Assembly: GCA_027485075.1 (NCBI GenBank)
Contig: JAIXRT010000074.1
Location: 1 to 27,055 of the forward strand
Direction of reading: 5' to 3'
Source: Cytophagaceae bacterium
GTDB taxonomy: Bacteria > Bacteroidota > Bacteroidia > Cytophagales > Spirosomataceae
DNA length: 27,055 nt
A program made the translations under genes and the position numbers. The notes beneath the pieces were generated by a model. That model was not told where the DNA came from and did no database searches. It saw nothing but the letters and a program-made list of their open reading frames with translations. Each line of letters begins with the position of its first letter. The first letter of the stretch is position 1. Positions 1-6,923 of this stretch are shown in pieces.

Positions 1-30
1 ATTGAGAATTTCGAAATCGAGCAAGCATGA
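1..30 (+). CDS. purS: PurS, C-terminal end only (partial)
   Basis: The first nine codons of the window read IENFEIEQA followed by TGA at 28-30. This matches the usual C-terminal end of PurS (NPVIENYxIE...), the small subunit that bridges PurL and PurQ in FGAM synthase. The stop overlaps the purQ start in an ATGA arrangement, as expected for a purS-purQ operon. Only the tail is present, so the call rests on this short motif plus the neighbour. Confidence 0.75.
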   Translation: MENFEIEQA

Positions 31-695
31 TGCGCGCTGCCGTCATTCAATTTCCCGGATCGAATTGCGACCGTGACATGGCGGTTGCCATTCGTGACAT
101 CACCGGCGCGGATACAAGCCTCATATGGCACCGCGAGAGCGAGCTGCCGACGGGACTAGACCTCATCGCAATCCCCGGTGGTTTTTCTTATGGGGATTAT
201 CTGCGTTCAGGCGCGATGGCGGCGCGATCACCCGTGATGCAGGCAGTCATTGCTGCTGCTGGTCGCGGCGTCCCGGTGCTCGGCGTCTGCAATGGCTTCC
301 AGATCTTAACCGAAGCAGGCCTGTTGCCCGGCGCATTGATGCGCAATGCGGGAATCCGCTTCGTCTGCCGCACGGTCGGTCTGACGGTCGAAAACAGCCA
401 ATCCATGTTCACCAGCGGTTATTCAGCCGGTGAAAAAATCCACATCCCGGTGGCCCATCATGACGGCAATTTTTTTGCCGACGATGCGACGCTTGATCGC
501 TTGGAAGGCGAAGGCCGCGTTGCGTTTCGCTATGCCGAACCCGTGAATGGTTCAGCACGCAACATTGCGGGTGTTCTCAATGACGCAGGCAATGTTCTCG
601 GCATGATGCCGCACCCTGAACGGATGATTGAGGCCGTGCAGGGTGGATCAGACGGCCGCAGATTGTTTGAAGGGCTGATCCGCGAAATCGCCTGA
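27..695 (+). CDS. purQ: Phosphoribosylformylglycinamidine synthase, glutaminase subunit PurQ
   Basis: PurQ supplies ammonia from glutamine to PurL for conversion of FGAR to FGAM in de novo purine synthesis in the cytosol. The 222-residue protein has the normal PurQ length. It opens with the family signature [12 protein letters not shown], carries the class I amidotransferase nucleophile in LGVCNGFQ, and ends with the His/Glu of the triad in MMPHPER. Two tandem ATG codons (27 and 30) are possible starts; the first overlaps the purS stop, which indicates translational coupling. No separate promoter is needed. This is a conserved backbone gene. Confidence 0.97.
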   Translation: MMRAAVIQFPGSNCDRDMAVAIRDITGADTSLIWHRESELPTGLDLIAIPGGFSYGDYLRSGAMAARSPVMQAVIAAAGRGVPVLGVCNGFQILTEAGLLPGALMRNAGIRFVCRTVGLTVENSQSMFTSGYSAGEKIHIPVAHHDGNFFADDATLDRLEGEGRVAFRYAEPVNGSARNIAGVLNDAGNVLGMMPHPERMIEAVQGGSDGRRLFEGLIREIA

Positions 696-1049
696 TCTGT
701 CGGTTTTTGCGTCAGATTTTTTGGCGCGCGGAAACATAAACCGACCCAACAGCAGGATTATCGTCGGCCAAAACATGGTGTTGTAAAGGTCATGCATGGC
801 AGCGTCGATTGTTGCCTCGTCCGGCCCCTGACCGTGTAAATCAGCATATTCGTTGAACAATTCGGCGACGAGCACGACCAACCAGCACCAAACACTGTCG
901 GGCCTGCGGCGCAGGATTATTGCTGAACCAAATAATATCAACAATGAACCGTGAATGTGCATCGCATCGTTGGTCAGTCCAACCGCGTCAAGCAAACGGA
1001 TTTTATAGCCGATCCAATATTCAGATAGCTGCTGCAAATAATCCTGCAT
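648..1049 (-). CDS. Small membrane protein of unknown function
   Basis: I do not recognise the family. The 133-residue product has about three hydrophobic segments: around residues 32-46, around 52-63 ([19 protein letters not shown]) and around 92-106. The tail is charged and probably cytosolic. Its start lies 6 bp after the stop of the YhhQ-type transporter gene, so the two probably form an operon. The 3' end overlaps the end of purQ by 48 bp in convergent orientation. The placement of membrane segments suggests an integral inner-membrane protein; nothing in the sequence shows catalysis. Confidence 0.75.
   Translation of the reverse strand: MQDYLQQLSEYWIGYKIRLLDAVGLTNDAMHIHGSLLILFGSAIILRRRPDSVWCWLVVLVAELFNEYADLHGQGPDEATIDAAMHDLYNTMFWPTIILLLGRFMFPRAKKSDAKTDRSGDFADQPFKQSAAV
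695..722 (+). terminator. Probable intrinsic terminator of the pur operon
   Basis: Directly after the purQ stop, ATCTG (695-699) pairs with CAGAT (713-717). An inner CG/CG pair stands across a T-T mismatch, with loop GTTTTTG, and a run of T follows (718-722). The geometry fits a rho-independent terminator on the plus strand. It lies inside the 3' end of the convergent membrane protein gene. The stem is short, so certainty is moderate. Confidence 0.5.
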
Positions 1050-1055
1050 GGCGTC

Positions 1056-1787
1056 CTAAACTTTGGTTTTGAAGGGCGAAAAATTCGTGCCCTCGTCGAA
1101 AATATCGACGCCCTCTTTGCGCTTTAACCAGCCTACCACGACATATGTTAGGGGGGTCAACACAACTTCCCAGCCCACTTTCAGCAGCCAGTTGGTGATC
1201 ATAACGCTGATCACCTGCTCTTGGCTCCATACACCCCAAAAGGCGAGCGGGTAAAATATGATGCTATCGACACCCTGCCCCACGACGGTCGACCCAATGG
1301 TGCGCGACCACAAATGCTTGCCGCCTGTCCATATTTTCATGCGCGCCATGACATAGCTGTTCACAAACTCGCCCGCCCAAAAAGCGGTGATGGACGCAAT
1401 CACGATCCGCCATACTTGCCCGAATACGCTTTCATAGGCGGCTTGGCCCTCCCAGCCCGGGGCTGGTGGCAAGGCAACGACAACCCAACTCATGAACGCC
1501 ATAAACAACAGGGCAGCAAAGCCAGCCCATATGACGCGCCGTGCGCGGGCATAGCCGTACACCTCGGTCAGGACGTCGCCGATAACGTAGCCAAGCGGGA
1601 AAAACAATATCCCCGCCCCGAATATCCATTGCTCCCCGCTTATGGTCACCGCAGCCGGCTTTGCCGCGCCAATGATATTGGACAGCAGCAAAATGGCCAC
1701 GAATGCGGCCATGACGAAATCATAATAGCGGAACTGGCGGCCGGCGACGGCACTTGCGCTTTCGGTTACAATGGGAGCTTCTTGCAT
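1056..1787 (-). CDS. Queuosine precursor transporter, YhhQ/VUT family
   Basis: The 243-residue protein looks like the YhhQ (DUF165, vitamin uptake-like transporter) family, inner-membrane proteins that import queuosine precursors. Visible features are an N-terminal segment FVMAAFVAILLLSNIIGA, then GEQWIFGAGILFFPLGYVIGDVLTEVYGYARARRVIWAGF, which is the hallmark region, and several further hydrophobic helices ending near residue 225. The start ATG at 1787 lacks a clear Shine-Dalgarno sequence. A small stem-loop (1803-1824) sits in its leader. The substrate is inferred from the family. Confidence 0.88.
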   Translation of the reverse strand: MQEAPIVTESASAVAGRQFRYYDFVMAAFVAILLLSNIIGAAKPAAVTISGEQWIFGAGILFFPLGYVIGDVLTEVYGYARARRVIWAGFAALLFMAFMSWVVVALPPAPGWEGQAAYESVFGQVWRIVIASITAFWAGEFVNSYVMARMKIWTGGKHLWSRTIGSTVVGQGVDSIIFYPLAFWGVWSQEQVISVMITNWLLKVGWEVVLTPLTYVVVGWLKRKEGVDIFDEGTNFSPFKTKV

Positions 1788-1802
1788 AAAATGACATAAG
1801 CA

Positions 1803-1824
1803 GCTTTGCGTTCGCAGGCAAAGC
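1803..1824. repeat. Stem-loop between queuosine transporter gene and tRNA
   Basis: GCTTTGC (1803-1809) and GCAAAGC (1818-1824) form a perfect 7-bp inverted repeat with an 8-nt loop. It lies about 15 nt upstream of the transporter start on the minus strand and 22 nt before the tRNA on the plus strand. It lacks a T-run, so it is probably not a terminator. It does not match the preQ1 riboswitch consensus as I know it. Its role is unknown. Confidence 0.4.
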
Positions 1825-1845
1825 CGTTATTGCGCCTCTCAGCGC

Positions 1846-1922
1846 GCGCCCTTAGCTCAGCTGGATAGAGCGCGAGACTTCTAATCTTGAGGCCACAGGT
1901 TCGACTCCTGTAGGGCGCGCCA
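1846..1922 (+). tRNA. tRNA-Arg (anticodon UCU), CCA encoded
   Basis: A full cloverleaf can be drawn. The acceptor GCGCCCT pairs with AGGGCGC, the D arm is GCTC...GAGC, the anticodon stem is CGAGA/TCTTG (one G-U) with loop CTTCTAA (anticodon TCT), and the T arm is ACAGG-TTCGACT-CCTGT. The discriminator is G and CCA is encoded. It reads AGA codons. It stands at the junction between backbone and accessory DNA, a common integration point. I saw no second copy of its 3' end in the window. Confidence 0.97.
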
Positions 1923-2012
1923 CGCAGTCCGCAAAATCACAACTTTCCAGAGACTTCTGTCGTCAAACTCTATGAACGGCGGAGTTCTGCGGGCCTTAGC
2001 GGCCATTAAATT

Positions 2013-2028
2013 CGTGCAGAAGCCGAAC
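2013..2028. repeat. Left copy of imperfect 16-bp direct repeat flanking the recombinase module
   Basis: CGTGCAGAAGCCGAAC here and CGTGCAGAAGTCGAAC at 4619-4634 differ at one base. They bracket the serine recombinase, DUF2924 and DUF3489 genes. They could be attachment-site remnants. A 15/16 match within a few kilobases could also be chance or an unrelated motif. Confidence 0.35.
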
Positions 2029-2055
2029 TTATCTCTGTTGTGAGACCGATTAACC

Positions 2056-2082
2056 AAAAAATAGGGCCCGTCTCACGAGCCC
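2056..2082 (-). terminator. Intrinsic terminator of the recombinase operon
   Basis: Read on the minus strand, GGGCTCGT pairs with ACGGGCCC (8 bp including one G-U) across a GAG loop. TATTTTTT follows (plus-strand A-run at 2056-2063). It lies about 34 bp beyond the recombinase stop. This is a strong rho-independent terminator by shape. Confidence 0.75.
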
Positions 2083-2115
2083 AAAAAACAGACTTCTTTT
2101 AGATTGCTGTAGGTA

Positions 2116-3804
2116 TTAGCTGAACCCGAGGATGCGCCTCTGATCCGCCCATGCCAGCGGTAAATCAGCGGCAAGAAGTTTGCCTGGTCTGAGATTCAAT
2201 GGCTGCCGCCCTTCCACAATTGCAGTGACAATATAGGGGTCAAGGCAGACAAGCTTTGCAACCTTCATCATTCGAACACGGCAACGACCTTGTTCGGCTG
2301 CAAGGGTCGGAACTGATTTATCAGGGTTCGTGGCAATTTGAGCCATGACTGCTCTCGATTCGGCGAGAAGCATGACGAGCTTGTCATCGCGTAAAGACAC
2401 GCCTTCACCTGCCGAGGTGGCGGGTATGACCAGCCTGAGCGCCTTACCGCGACGCAACCTTATGGCCTCGCGTTCAATAATTAGATCGCTACTTGACGGT
2501 TGGATCGACCCCTCCGCACTAATGGCATTGAGTAAACTCCTGTTATCGATTTTGATCACCACTCGGCCTTCATGCAGGTCGACCCGGTCGACTACATTCC
2601 GAACGATGGCTTGTTTCCGGATATATTTCGCGGCTGTGAGTTCATCTGCCAGCTGGCTACAACGCAAAATGACATTGTGCAGTTGGTCGGCTTTGTATGT
2701 GCCGTCCAGCATCATACTCTGTATCTGGCTGCCGGACGCTAATGTTTGCGAGAGCTGGCCAAGGACTATGTCTTCAATATCCCGTGCGCTGACGCGCGCG
2801 GCTATGGAGTCTCCGATATTTTCGTAGCGATTAGCGTAGTAATGGAACCTTCGATTACCCTTTTGCGTATGAGTCAGAACCATCGCCCTGCCCTCGCCAT
2901 CGTATATAAGGCCTGCCAGCACCCCTGTTCGGGGAGATACCTTACGTGAGCTGCCGCCCTGCCCTTGCTTTGCCAACTTGGCTTGAACTTGGTCCCACAG
3001 CTCTTCAGCAACGATGGCTTCATGCTCGCCTTGGAAGGCTTCGCCCTTGTGCACGGTTATGCCGCGATAGATGCGATTGGATAGGAGGTGGTAAAGATTG
3101 CCACGTTTGAAGTGGACCCCGCCTCTCGTCCCGCCATCTTTGCGCTGTTGGACCTTGGTGAGGCTGCCGCTCTTCGCCAACGTGTCGACCAGTTCAGGAA
3201 CTGAGCCTACTTTGAGGTAAAGTTGCATGATATGTCGGACACGCTCGGCCTCGACCTCATTGACCACCAACTTCCGGTCGATGACGTCATATCCCAATGG
3301 AACTGGTCCACCCATCCAAATCCCTTTGCGCTTTGAAGCATAAATCTTATCACGGATGCGTTCGCCTGTGACCTCGCGCTCAAATTGAGCAAAAGACAGA
3401 AGCATGTTGAGGGTCAGCCTGCCCATGCTGGTCGTGGTGTTGAACGACTGGGTAATCGACACAAAGCTTGCACCCTTGCGGTCGAGAATTTCTACAATCT
3501 TGGCAAAGTCTGACAGTGATCGAGTGAGTCGGTCAATTTTGTAGAGCAGTATGATATCGACCTTGCCTGCTTCGATATCTGCCAACAACCGCTTGAGGCC
3601 AGGACGTTCCAGATTGCCGCCTGAGAACCCGCCATCATCATAGCGGTCTTTGACGACCGTCCAGCCTTCGTGCCTTTGGCTTAATGCGTAAGCTGTGCAG
3701 GCATCATATTGCGCATCAAGGCTGTTATACTCTTGCTCCAGTCCGTCTTCGGTCGATTTGCGAGTATAGATGGCACAGCGCACGAGCTTCTTGGTCCGGT
3801 CCAT
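2116..3804 (-). CDS. Large serine recombinase (resolvase/recombinase/zinc-ribbon type)
   Basis: This is a site-specific DNA recombinase of 562 residues. The N-terminal resolvase domain has the catalytic serine in YTRKSTEDG (residue 17), then DDGGFSGGNLERPGL, the YKIDRLTRS block and FEREVTGERIRDK. The recombinase domain follows (about residues 160-260, with GYD and RIYRG motifs). A zinc-ribbon-like segment around 290-330 (THTQKGNRRFHYY) lacks the usual cysteines. The C-terminus is a long extension. The start at 3804 lies one base after the DUF2924 stop, so the three genes are one transcription unit ending in the terminator at 2056-2082. It probably mobilises the module or a larger island. Confidence 0.93.
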   Translation of the reverse strand: MDRTKKLVRCAIYTRKSTEDGLEQEYNSLDAQYDACTAYALSQRHEGWTVVKDRYDDGGFSGGNLERPGLKRLLADIEAGKVDIILLYKIDRLTRSLSDFAKIVEILDRKGASFVSITQSFNTTTSMGRLTLNMLLSFAQFEREVTGERIRDKIYASKRKGIWMGGPVPLGYDVIDRKLVVNEVEAERVRHIMQLYLKVGSVPELVDTLAKSGSLTKVQQRKDGGTRGGVHFKRGNLYHLLSNRIYRGITVHKGEAFQGEHEAIVAEELWDQVQAKLAKQGQGGSSRKVSPRTGVLAGLIYDGEGRAMVLTHTQKGNRRFHYYANRYENIGDSIAARVSARDIEDIVLGQLSQTLASGSQIQSMMLDGTYKADQLHNVILRCSQLADELTAAKYIRKQAIVRNVVDRVDLHEGRVVIKIDNRSLLNAISAEGSIQPSSSDLIIEREAIRLRRGKALRLVIPATSAGEGVSLRDDKLVMLLAESRAVMAQIATNPDKSVPTLAAEQGRCRVRMMKVAKLVCLDPYIVTAIVEGRQPLNLRPGKLLAADLPLAWADQRRILGFS

Positions 3805-3805
3805 A

Positions 3806-4246
3806 TCAAGTGGCCTTTGCCGTCAGACCAAAGAATCTGGGGCCTGACCAGTGTGCGCCTGTAACTTTGCGGGCGATTTCTGAGAGCGAACGATAGGTAT
3901 CGTTATCCCACTCAAATCCGCTATCCGTTGCGGTTACTGCAATAGTCTTGCCATTCCATTCTCGAACGAACCGCGTTCCAGGCAATATGGGGCCGCCTCG
4001 TGAAGGTGTCCGCGCTCTAGTTCCAATCTTCCCATTCAACCTGTCGAGCTCCCGCTCGATGTGGCAAGGCAATTTGCCCAGCGCCTTTTCCTGCAGCCGA
4101 TAGGTAATGCCTCGCCGGAGAAGGTCAGGAGAAATATTGGGGGCAACGTTGCGATAGACCTCATGCCAGCGAGAACGCAGCTCGGCAGGTTTCATGGTAG
4201 CAAGGCGGGCCACTTCCAAGCTTAGACTACTTGTCATAACCGCCAT
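3806..4246 (-). CDS. DUF2924 domain protein
   Basis: The sequence matches the DUF2924 family found next to serine recombinases in sphingomonads and rhizobia: an N-terminal helix region with MKPAELRSRWHEVY, then LLRRGITYRLQEKALGKL, and a C-terminal part with GTRFVREWNGKT and SLSEIARKVTGAHWSGPRFFGL. The last block resembles the SAIAREITG-x-W-SGP motif of small DNA-associated domains. I chose ATG 4246, one base after the DUF3489 stop and preceded by GAGG. The frame is open to an ATG at 4291, and ATG 4237 is also possible. The function is unknown; partner or accessory to the recombinase is inferred from the tight operon. Confidence 0.88.
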   Translation of the reverse strand: MAVMTSSLSLEVARLATMKPAELRSRWHEVYRNVAPNISPDLLRRGITYRLQEKALGKLPCHIERELDRLNGKIGTRARTPSRGGPILPGTRFVREWNGKTIAVTATDSGFEWDNDTYRSLSEIARKVTGAHWSGPRFFGLTAKAT

Positions 4247-4247
4247 C

Positions 4248-4493
4248 CTACGCCTCGGGCGACGATGATAGGCGGTAGCGGCGAACGCCATCCACCTTGT
4301 CGCTATCGATGACGTGCCCCTTCTTCCTCAGGCCGGTCACATATGCCCGCGTCGAATGCGGCAGCCAGTTTGCAAGTGTCGCGAGTTCTGCGAGCGTGGC
4401 ACCGCAATCACGGGTCAGCAGATCAAAGATCTGTTGAGGCTTTGAGGGAACTATGATTGTTTCGCTAACCTGGAGCTTTTTGGTCTTTGTCAT
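4248..4493 (-). CDS. DUF3489 family small protein (winged-helix-like)
   Basis: This 81-residue protein fits DUF3489: a Lys-rich start, then a helix-turn-helix-like core containing QQIFDLLTRDCGATLAELA, LPHSTRAYVTGLRKKGHVI and a terminal RRYRL strand. This pattern suggests DNA binding, although the family is uncharacterised. A strong AAGGAGAA ribosome-binding site stands about 8 nt before ATG 4493. The gene is first in the recombinase operon and lies just downstream of a perfect inverted repeat (4514-4530). That makes it a candidate autoregulator, by inference only. Confidence 0.85.
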   Translation of the reverse strand: MTKTKKLQVSETIIVPSKPQQIFDLLTRDCGATLAELATLANWLPHSTRAYVTGLRKKGHVIDSDKVDGVRRYRLSSSPEA

Positions 4494-4513
4494 GGGTGGT
4501 TCTCCTTAATCGA

Positions 4514-4530
4514 TGCAGCATCATGCTGCA
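4514..4530. promoter_or_regulatory. Inverted repeat upstream of the recombinase operon, candidate operator
   Basis: TGCAGCA-TCA-TGCTGCA is a perfect 7-bp inverted repeat with a 3-bp centre. It begins 21 bp upstream of the DUF3489 start codon, close to the likely promoter or leader. A dyad of this size fits an operator for a dimeric regulator; a small RNA hairpin is the alternative. Confidence 0.5.
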
Positions 4531-4618
4531 CCACCACCCAAAGCCCAGCTAAATGCCTAGCCGGGTCTATCGCCGCCTTATGTCGGGGCGCTTGAACATG
4601 AGCAGCAATGCTCGACTG

Positions 4619-4634
4619 CGTGCAGAAGTCGAAC
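4619..4634. repeat. Right copy of imperfect 16-bp direct repeat flanking the recombinase module
   Basis: CGTGCAGAAGTCGAAC matches 2013-2028 at 15 of 16 bases in the same orientation. It lies about 125 bp upstream of the first gene of the module. This copy also sits within a short dyad (CGACT...AGTCG). See the left copy for the att-site interpretation. Confidence 0.35.
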
Positions 4635-5240
4635 GGATTGTGCGCTCGATAGGCAGAAATTTATATTATTTGAGTACTTAGGGCCGTCATTGCGGCTAAG
4701 TAGGCTAAGCTAAGCCTCATCGCTGGGCGCAGCTTTGTGCGGGCATTGAGACAGATGTCCACTTTGCGCCTCAAATTCGCCGAAACAAATTCGTTCACTT
4801 CACCCACAAATCGCATAAATAAACGATTTGGCAACAATTTAACTCGCGGGGCTTCATTGGCGGCGCTGCCGACCGAAAGGATTATTACGTCGACCTCTAC
4901 AAACTCATATTGACTTGAATTTGCTGGCCTCACATGCCTATCTAAGGTGAACCGTAATGGGGAACCCAACCATACTCAGGCTTCCATAGTGAGCATCTTC
5001 GAGCGATCATAGACGCGAGTCGCGCCATACAACATTAGAAAAATGTAGCATAGCTGTGCGGCTGATACCTTGTGAGAAGCAAGTTTATTTGTAATTAAAA
5101 CCCAGTGAAACGACCTTGCATCCCTAGAGCGGCATTACCATCGGCTTTTTATGAGCTATTCTATGCCATCATGTTTTAAAACATTTACGAATAATTTCAA
5201 ATAAAAATTTATATTTTAATTAAAAAAGATAAACTAATTT
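4635..5240. other. Non-coding, increasingly AT-rich stretch
   Basis: I see no convincing gene here. One 102-codon minus frame (4661-4969) is open, but it begins at TTG, has no family resemblance and no ribosome-binding site. Base composition drops steadily toward 5240. The stretch contains a perfect AT-rich palindrome (5171-5184) and an AT-only inverted repeat at the end of the following gene. It marks the transition from the recombinase module to the capsule locus. Confidence 0.6.
5171..5184. repeat. Perfect 14-bp palindrome
   Basis: ATGTTTTAAAACAT is fully self-complementary. It lies about 57 bp beyond the stop of the winged-helix gene in AT-rich DNA. It could be a protein-binding site, but palindromes of this kind arise easily in AT-rich sequence. 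Confidence 0.4.
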
Positions 5241-5245
5241 TTAAT
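5219..5245 (-). terminator. Weak AT-only inverted repeat at the end of the winged-helix gene
   Basis: ATTAAAAA (5219-5226) and TTTTTAAT (5238-5245) form an 8-bp inverted repeat with an 11-nt loop, overlapping the TAA stop at 5241-5243. On the minus strand it continues into a short T-rich run. Without G-C pairs, termination would be weak at best. Confidence 0.25.
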
Positions 5246-5543
5246 CATTATGTATAGTATTTGATAGTTTTTCTACGTTAACTTTAACAAGATATCTCCG
5301 CTTATCTAATGGATCATTGCATTTCTCAATTATTCCTATCTGTTCAAAAAAGCCGAGGTGCTCGAAGCAAGTCCGAAAAGAAACTCCAGACAGGGATGGG
5401 ATATCCTTCACGTGGAGGCTGTCATGCCGCAGCATTGTCGCTAGAATTTTGCCCTTTGATGACAACAATTCCAGCCCCTTTACCTCTGCGCCAGATTTAT
5501 GCAAAATTACGAAATTTTCAAGCAGTGCGTCCAATCTGTACAT
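5241..5543 (-). CDS. MarR-like winged-helix transcriptional regulator
   Basis: The 100-residue protein reads as a compact winged-helix domain. Helices lead to HVKDIPSLSGVSFRTCFEHLGFFEQIGIIEK (helix-turn-helix plus linker, residues about 43-73). The wing NDPLDKRRYLVKVN contains the DxRR pattern typical of MarR-family proteins. It lacks the long dimerisation helices of full MarR proteins (about 140 residues). It is divergent from the capsule operon, and the shared intergenic region carries a perfect 30-bp palindrome. It is therefore a likely local regulator of the capsule genes or of itself; the ligand is unknown. The gene is AT-rich compared with the backbone. Confidence 0.75.
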   Translation of the reverse strand: MYRLDALLENFVILHKSGAEVKGLELLSSKGKILATMLRHDSLHVKDIPSLSGVSFRTCFEHLGFFEQIGIIEKCNDPLDKRRYLVKVNVEKLSNTIHND

Positions 5544-5611
5544 CCGTGTATGCCTATATAATCTTCAAAATTAATCGAAGCATCGAATATATTTTCTTGC
5601 AATTATATTTG

Positions 5612-5641
5612 CCGGCAAATTATGCCGGCATAATTTGCCGG
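5612..5641. promoter_or_regulatory. Perfect 30-bp palindrome with three GCCGG units, candidate operator
   Basis: The whole of 5612-5641 equals its reverse complement. Within and just before it, GCCGG occurs three times at an exact 13-bp period (5611, 5624, 5637). The first two units are themselves 12-bp palindromes (TTTGCCGGCAAA and TATGCCGGCATA). It lies about 70 bp upstream of the winged-helix gene start and over 110 bp upstream of ino1. GC-rich cores stand out in otherwise AT-rich DNA. The best reading is a multi-dimer operator; a transcribed cruciform or hairpin is the alternative. Confidence 0.65.
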
Positions 5642-5688
5642 AAAAATAGAGCGAATAATTTTTCACTTTCGTTTATTGAATTATTAAC

Positions 5689-5719
5689 ATTGAAATACAT
5701 TTAATTGTTTCAATTTAAT
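5689..5719 (+). promoter_or_regulatory. Candidate sigma70-type promoter with overlapping dyad before ino1
   Basis: TTGAAA (5690-5695) and TTTAAT (5714-5719) are 18 bp apart and each matches the consensus -35/-10 at five of six positions. An inverted repeat, ATTGAAA (5689-5695)/TTTCAAT (5708-5714), covers the -35 and spacer and could be an operator. Transcription would start about 30-40 nt before the ino1 start. In AT-rich DNA such matches are common, so this is tentative. Confidence 0.35.
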
Positions 5720-5764
5720 ATGAAATAATTACTTAATAAAGTAAATTTAAAATTGGTATTCATT

Positions 5765-6910
5765 TTGAATTCGATTGTAAAAATTGCTATCATTGGAATA
5801 GGTAACTGTTCTAGTTCTTTAATTCAGGGTATAGAACATTACCGCAATTCCCCCGCAGCCACTTATGGGCATATTTTTAAGCTGATCGGTGGATATCGAA
5901 TTGAAGACATCGAGGTGGTGCTGGCTTATGATGTTGATGAACGGAAAGTTGCGCGCGATTTAAGCGAAGCCATTTTTGTTGCGCCCAATAATGCACTTGT
6001 TTTTCACGCCGATGTTCCTCCTTCCGGAGTTGCCGTAAAAATGGGGCGAGTATTGGATGGTGTAGCGCCCCACATGGAGGCTGCGGGTGGTCGTGGTTTT
6101 CAGATATCGGGCTCGCCAGAGCCCTCAATGAGCGACGTCGTGCTCGCGCTAAAACAATCAGGCGCCGACGTGATGGTCAATTTTTTGCCTGTCGGTTCTC
6201 AGGAGGCCACGGAATTTTATATGGAGTGCGCCCTCGAGGCCGGGGTGGCTGTCGTAAACTGCATTCCAGTTTTTATAGCTAGCGATCTTGCTTGGTCCGA
6301 GCGTTTTCGTGCACGCAGCCTGCCGGTGGTGGGGGACGACATCAAGGCTCAAATTGGCGCAACAATTGTTCACCGCGTCCTCGCTGATTTGTGTTCGTCC
6401 CGCGGCATTAATTTAAAGCGGACTTACCAACTGAATACAGGCGGTAATACTGACTTCATGAACATGCTTGATGGTTCGAGATTGAGCCAGAAAAAATTGT
6501 CTAAAACTGAAGCCGTTCAGACTGCTTTAGCTAGCCGCCTAGCTGACGAGAATATTGTGATAGGCCCTGCAGAGTATGTTCCTTGGCAAAGGGACAACAA
6601 AGTCTGTTTTCTCCGAATTGAGGGGGAGCATTGGGGAGGGGTGCCCGTGAACATGGAAATCCGACTTTCTGTCGAGGACAGTCCGAATTCAGCGGCGTGC
6701 GTCGTCGACGCAATTCGCTTTGCCAAGTCAGCGCTAGATAGGGGGGAGGGTGGCCCCCTTCTTTTGCCTTCTGCTTATTATTGCAAGCACCCTCCCCAGC
6801 AAATGGAAGAGAAATTGGTGCGTGAAGTGCTGAACGACTTGGCCTCTCAGCCAAGAGGGCTCAAAGTTTCGGACGCTAATTCCGGCAACTTGACTGAAGC
6901 GACGACATGA
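5765..6910 (+). CDS. ino1: Inositol-3-phosphate synthase (actinobacterial/archaeal-type Ino1)
   Basis: The enzyme converts glucose-6-phosphate to myo-inositol phosphate using NAD in the cytosol. It has the Rossmann signature VKIAIIGIGNCSSSLIQG at the N-terminus, DVMVNFLPVGSQEATEFY, VGDDIKAQIGATIVHR and the active-site block NTGGNTDFMNMLDGSRLSQKK. The length (381 residues from TTG 5765) fits the shorter prokaryotic form. Both possible starts are TTG (5753 or 5765) and neither has a good ribosome-binding site. I chose 5765 because it places the protein start directly before the first strand, as in relatives. It is the first gene of the capsule run, followed 13 bp later by the cytidylyltransferase that would use its product. 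Confidence 0.93.
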   Translation: MNSIVKIAIIGIGNCSSSLIQGIEHYRNSPAATYGHIFKLIGGYRIEDIEVVLAYDVDERKVARDLSEAIFVAPNNALVFHADVPPSGVAVKMGRVLDGVAPHMEAAGGRGFQISGSPEPSMSDVVLALKQSGADVMVNFLPVGSQEATEFYMECALEAGVAVVNCIPVFIASDLAWSERFRARSLPVVGDDIKAQIGATIVHRVLADLCSSRGINLKRTYQLNTGGNTDFMNMLDGSRLSQKKLSKTEAVQTALASRLADENIVIGPAEYVPWQRDNKVCFLRIEGEHWGGVPVNMEIRLSVEDSPNSAACVVDAIRFAKSALDRGEGGPLLLPSAYYCKHPPQQMEEKLVREVLNDLASQPRGLKVSDANSGNLTEATT

Positions 6911-6923
6911 TGTGGGGTTTATC

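Noticed and set aside
125..433. Open frames on both strands within purQ
   Set aside because: They are shadow frames of a clearly conserved gene. Similar shadows across the glycosyltransferase and manC genes were set aside for the same reason.
1895..1922. Tyrosine-integrase attachment site at the tRNA 3' end
   Set aside because: A second copy of the T-arm/acceptor end would be expected near the integrase at 26.2-27.0 kb, and none was found in the window.
4271..4278. GGCGGTAG, the ops core of JUMPstart elements used by RfaH in capsule operons
   Set aside because: It lies inside the DUF3489 coding region, upstream of no capsule gene, without the rest of the JUMPstart pattern. A second copy near 16175 is inside the GSCFA gene.
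4661..4969. 102-codon minus-strand open frame
   Set aside because: It starts at TTG, has no ribosome-binding site, resembles no family I know, and lies in a transition zone of changing composition.
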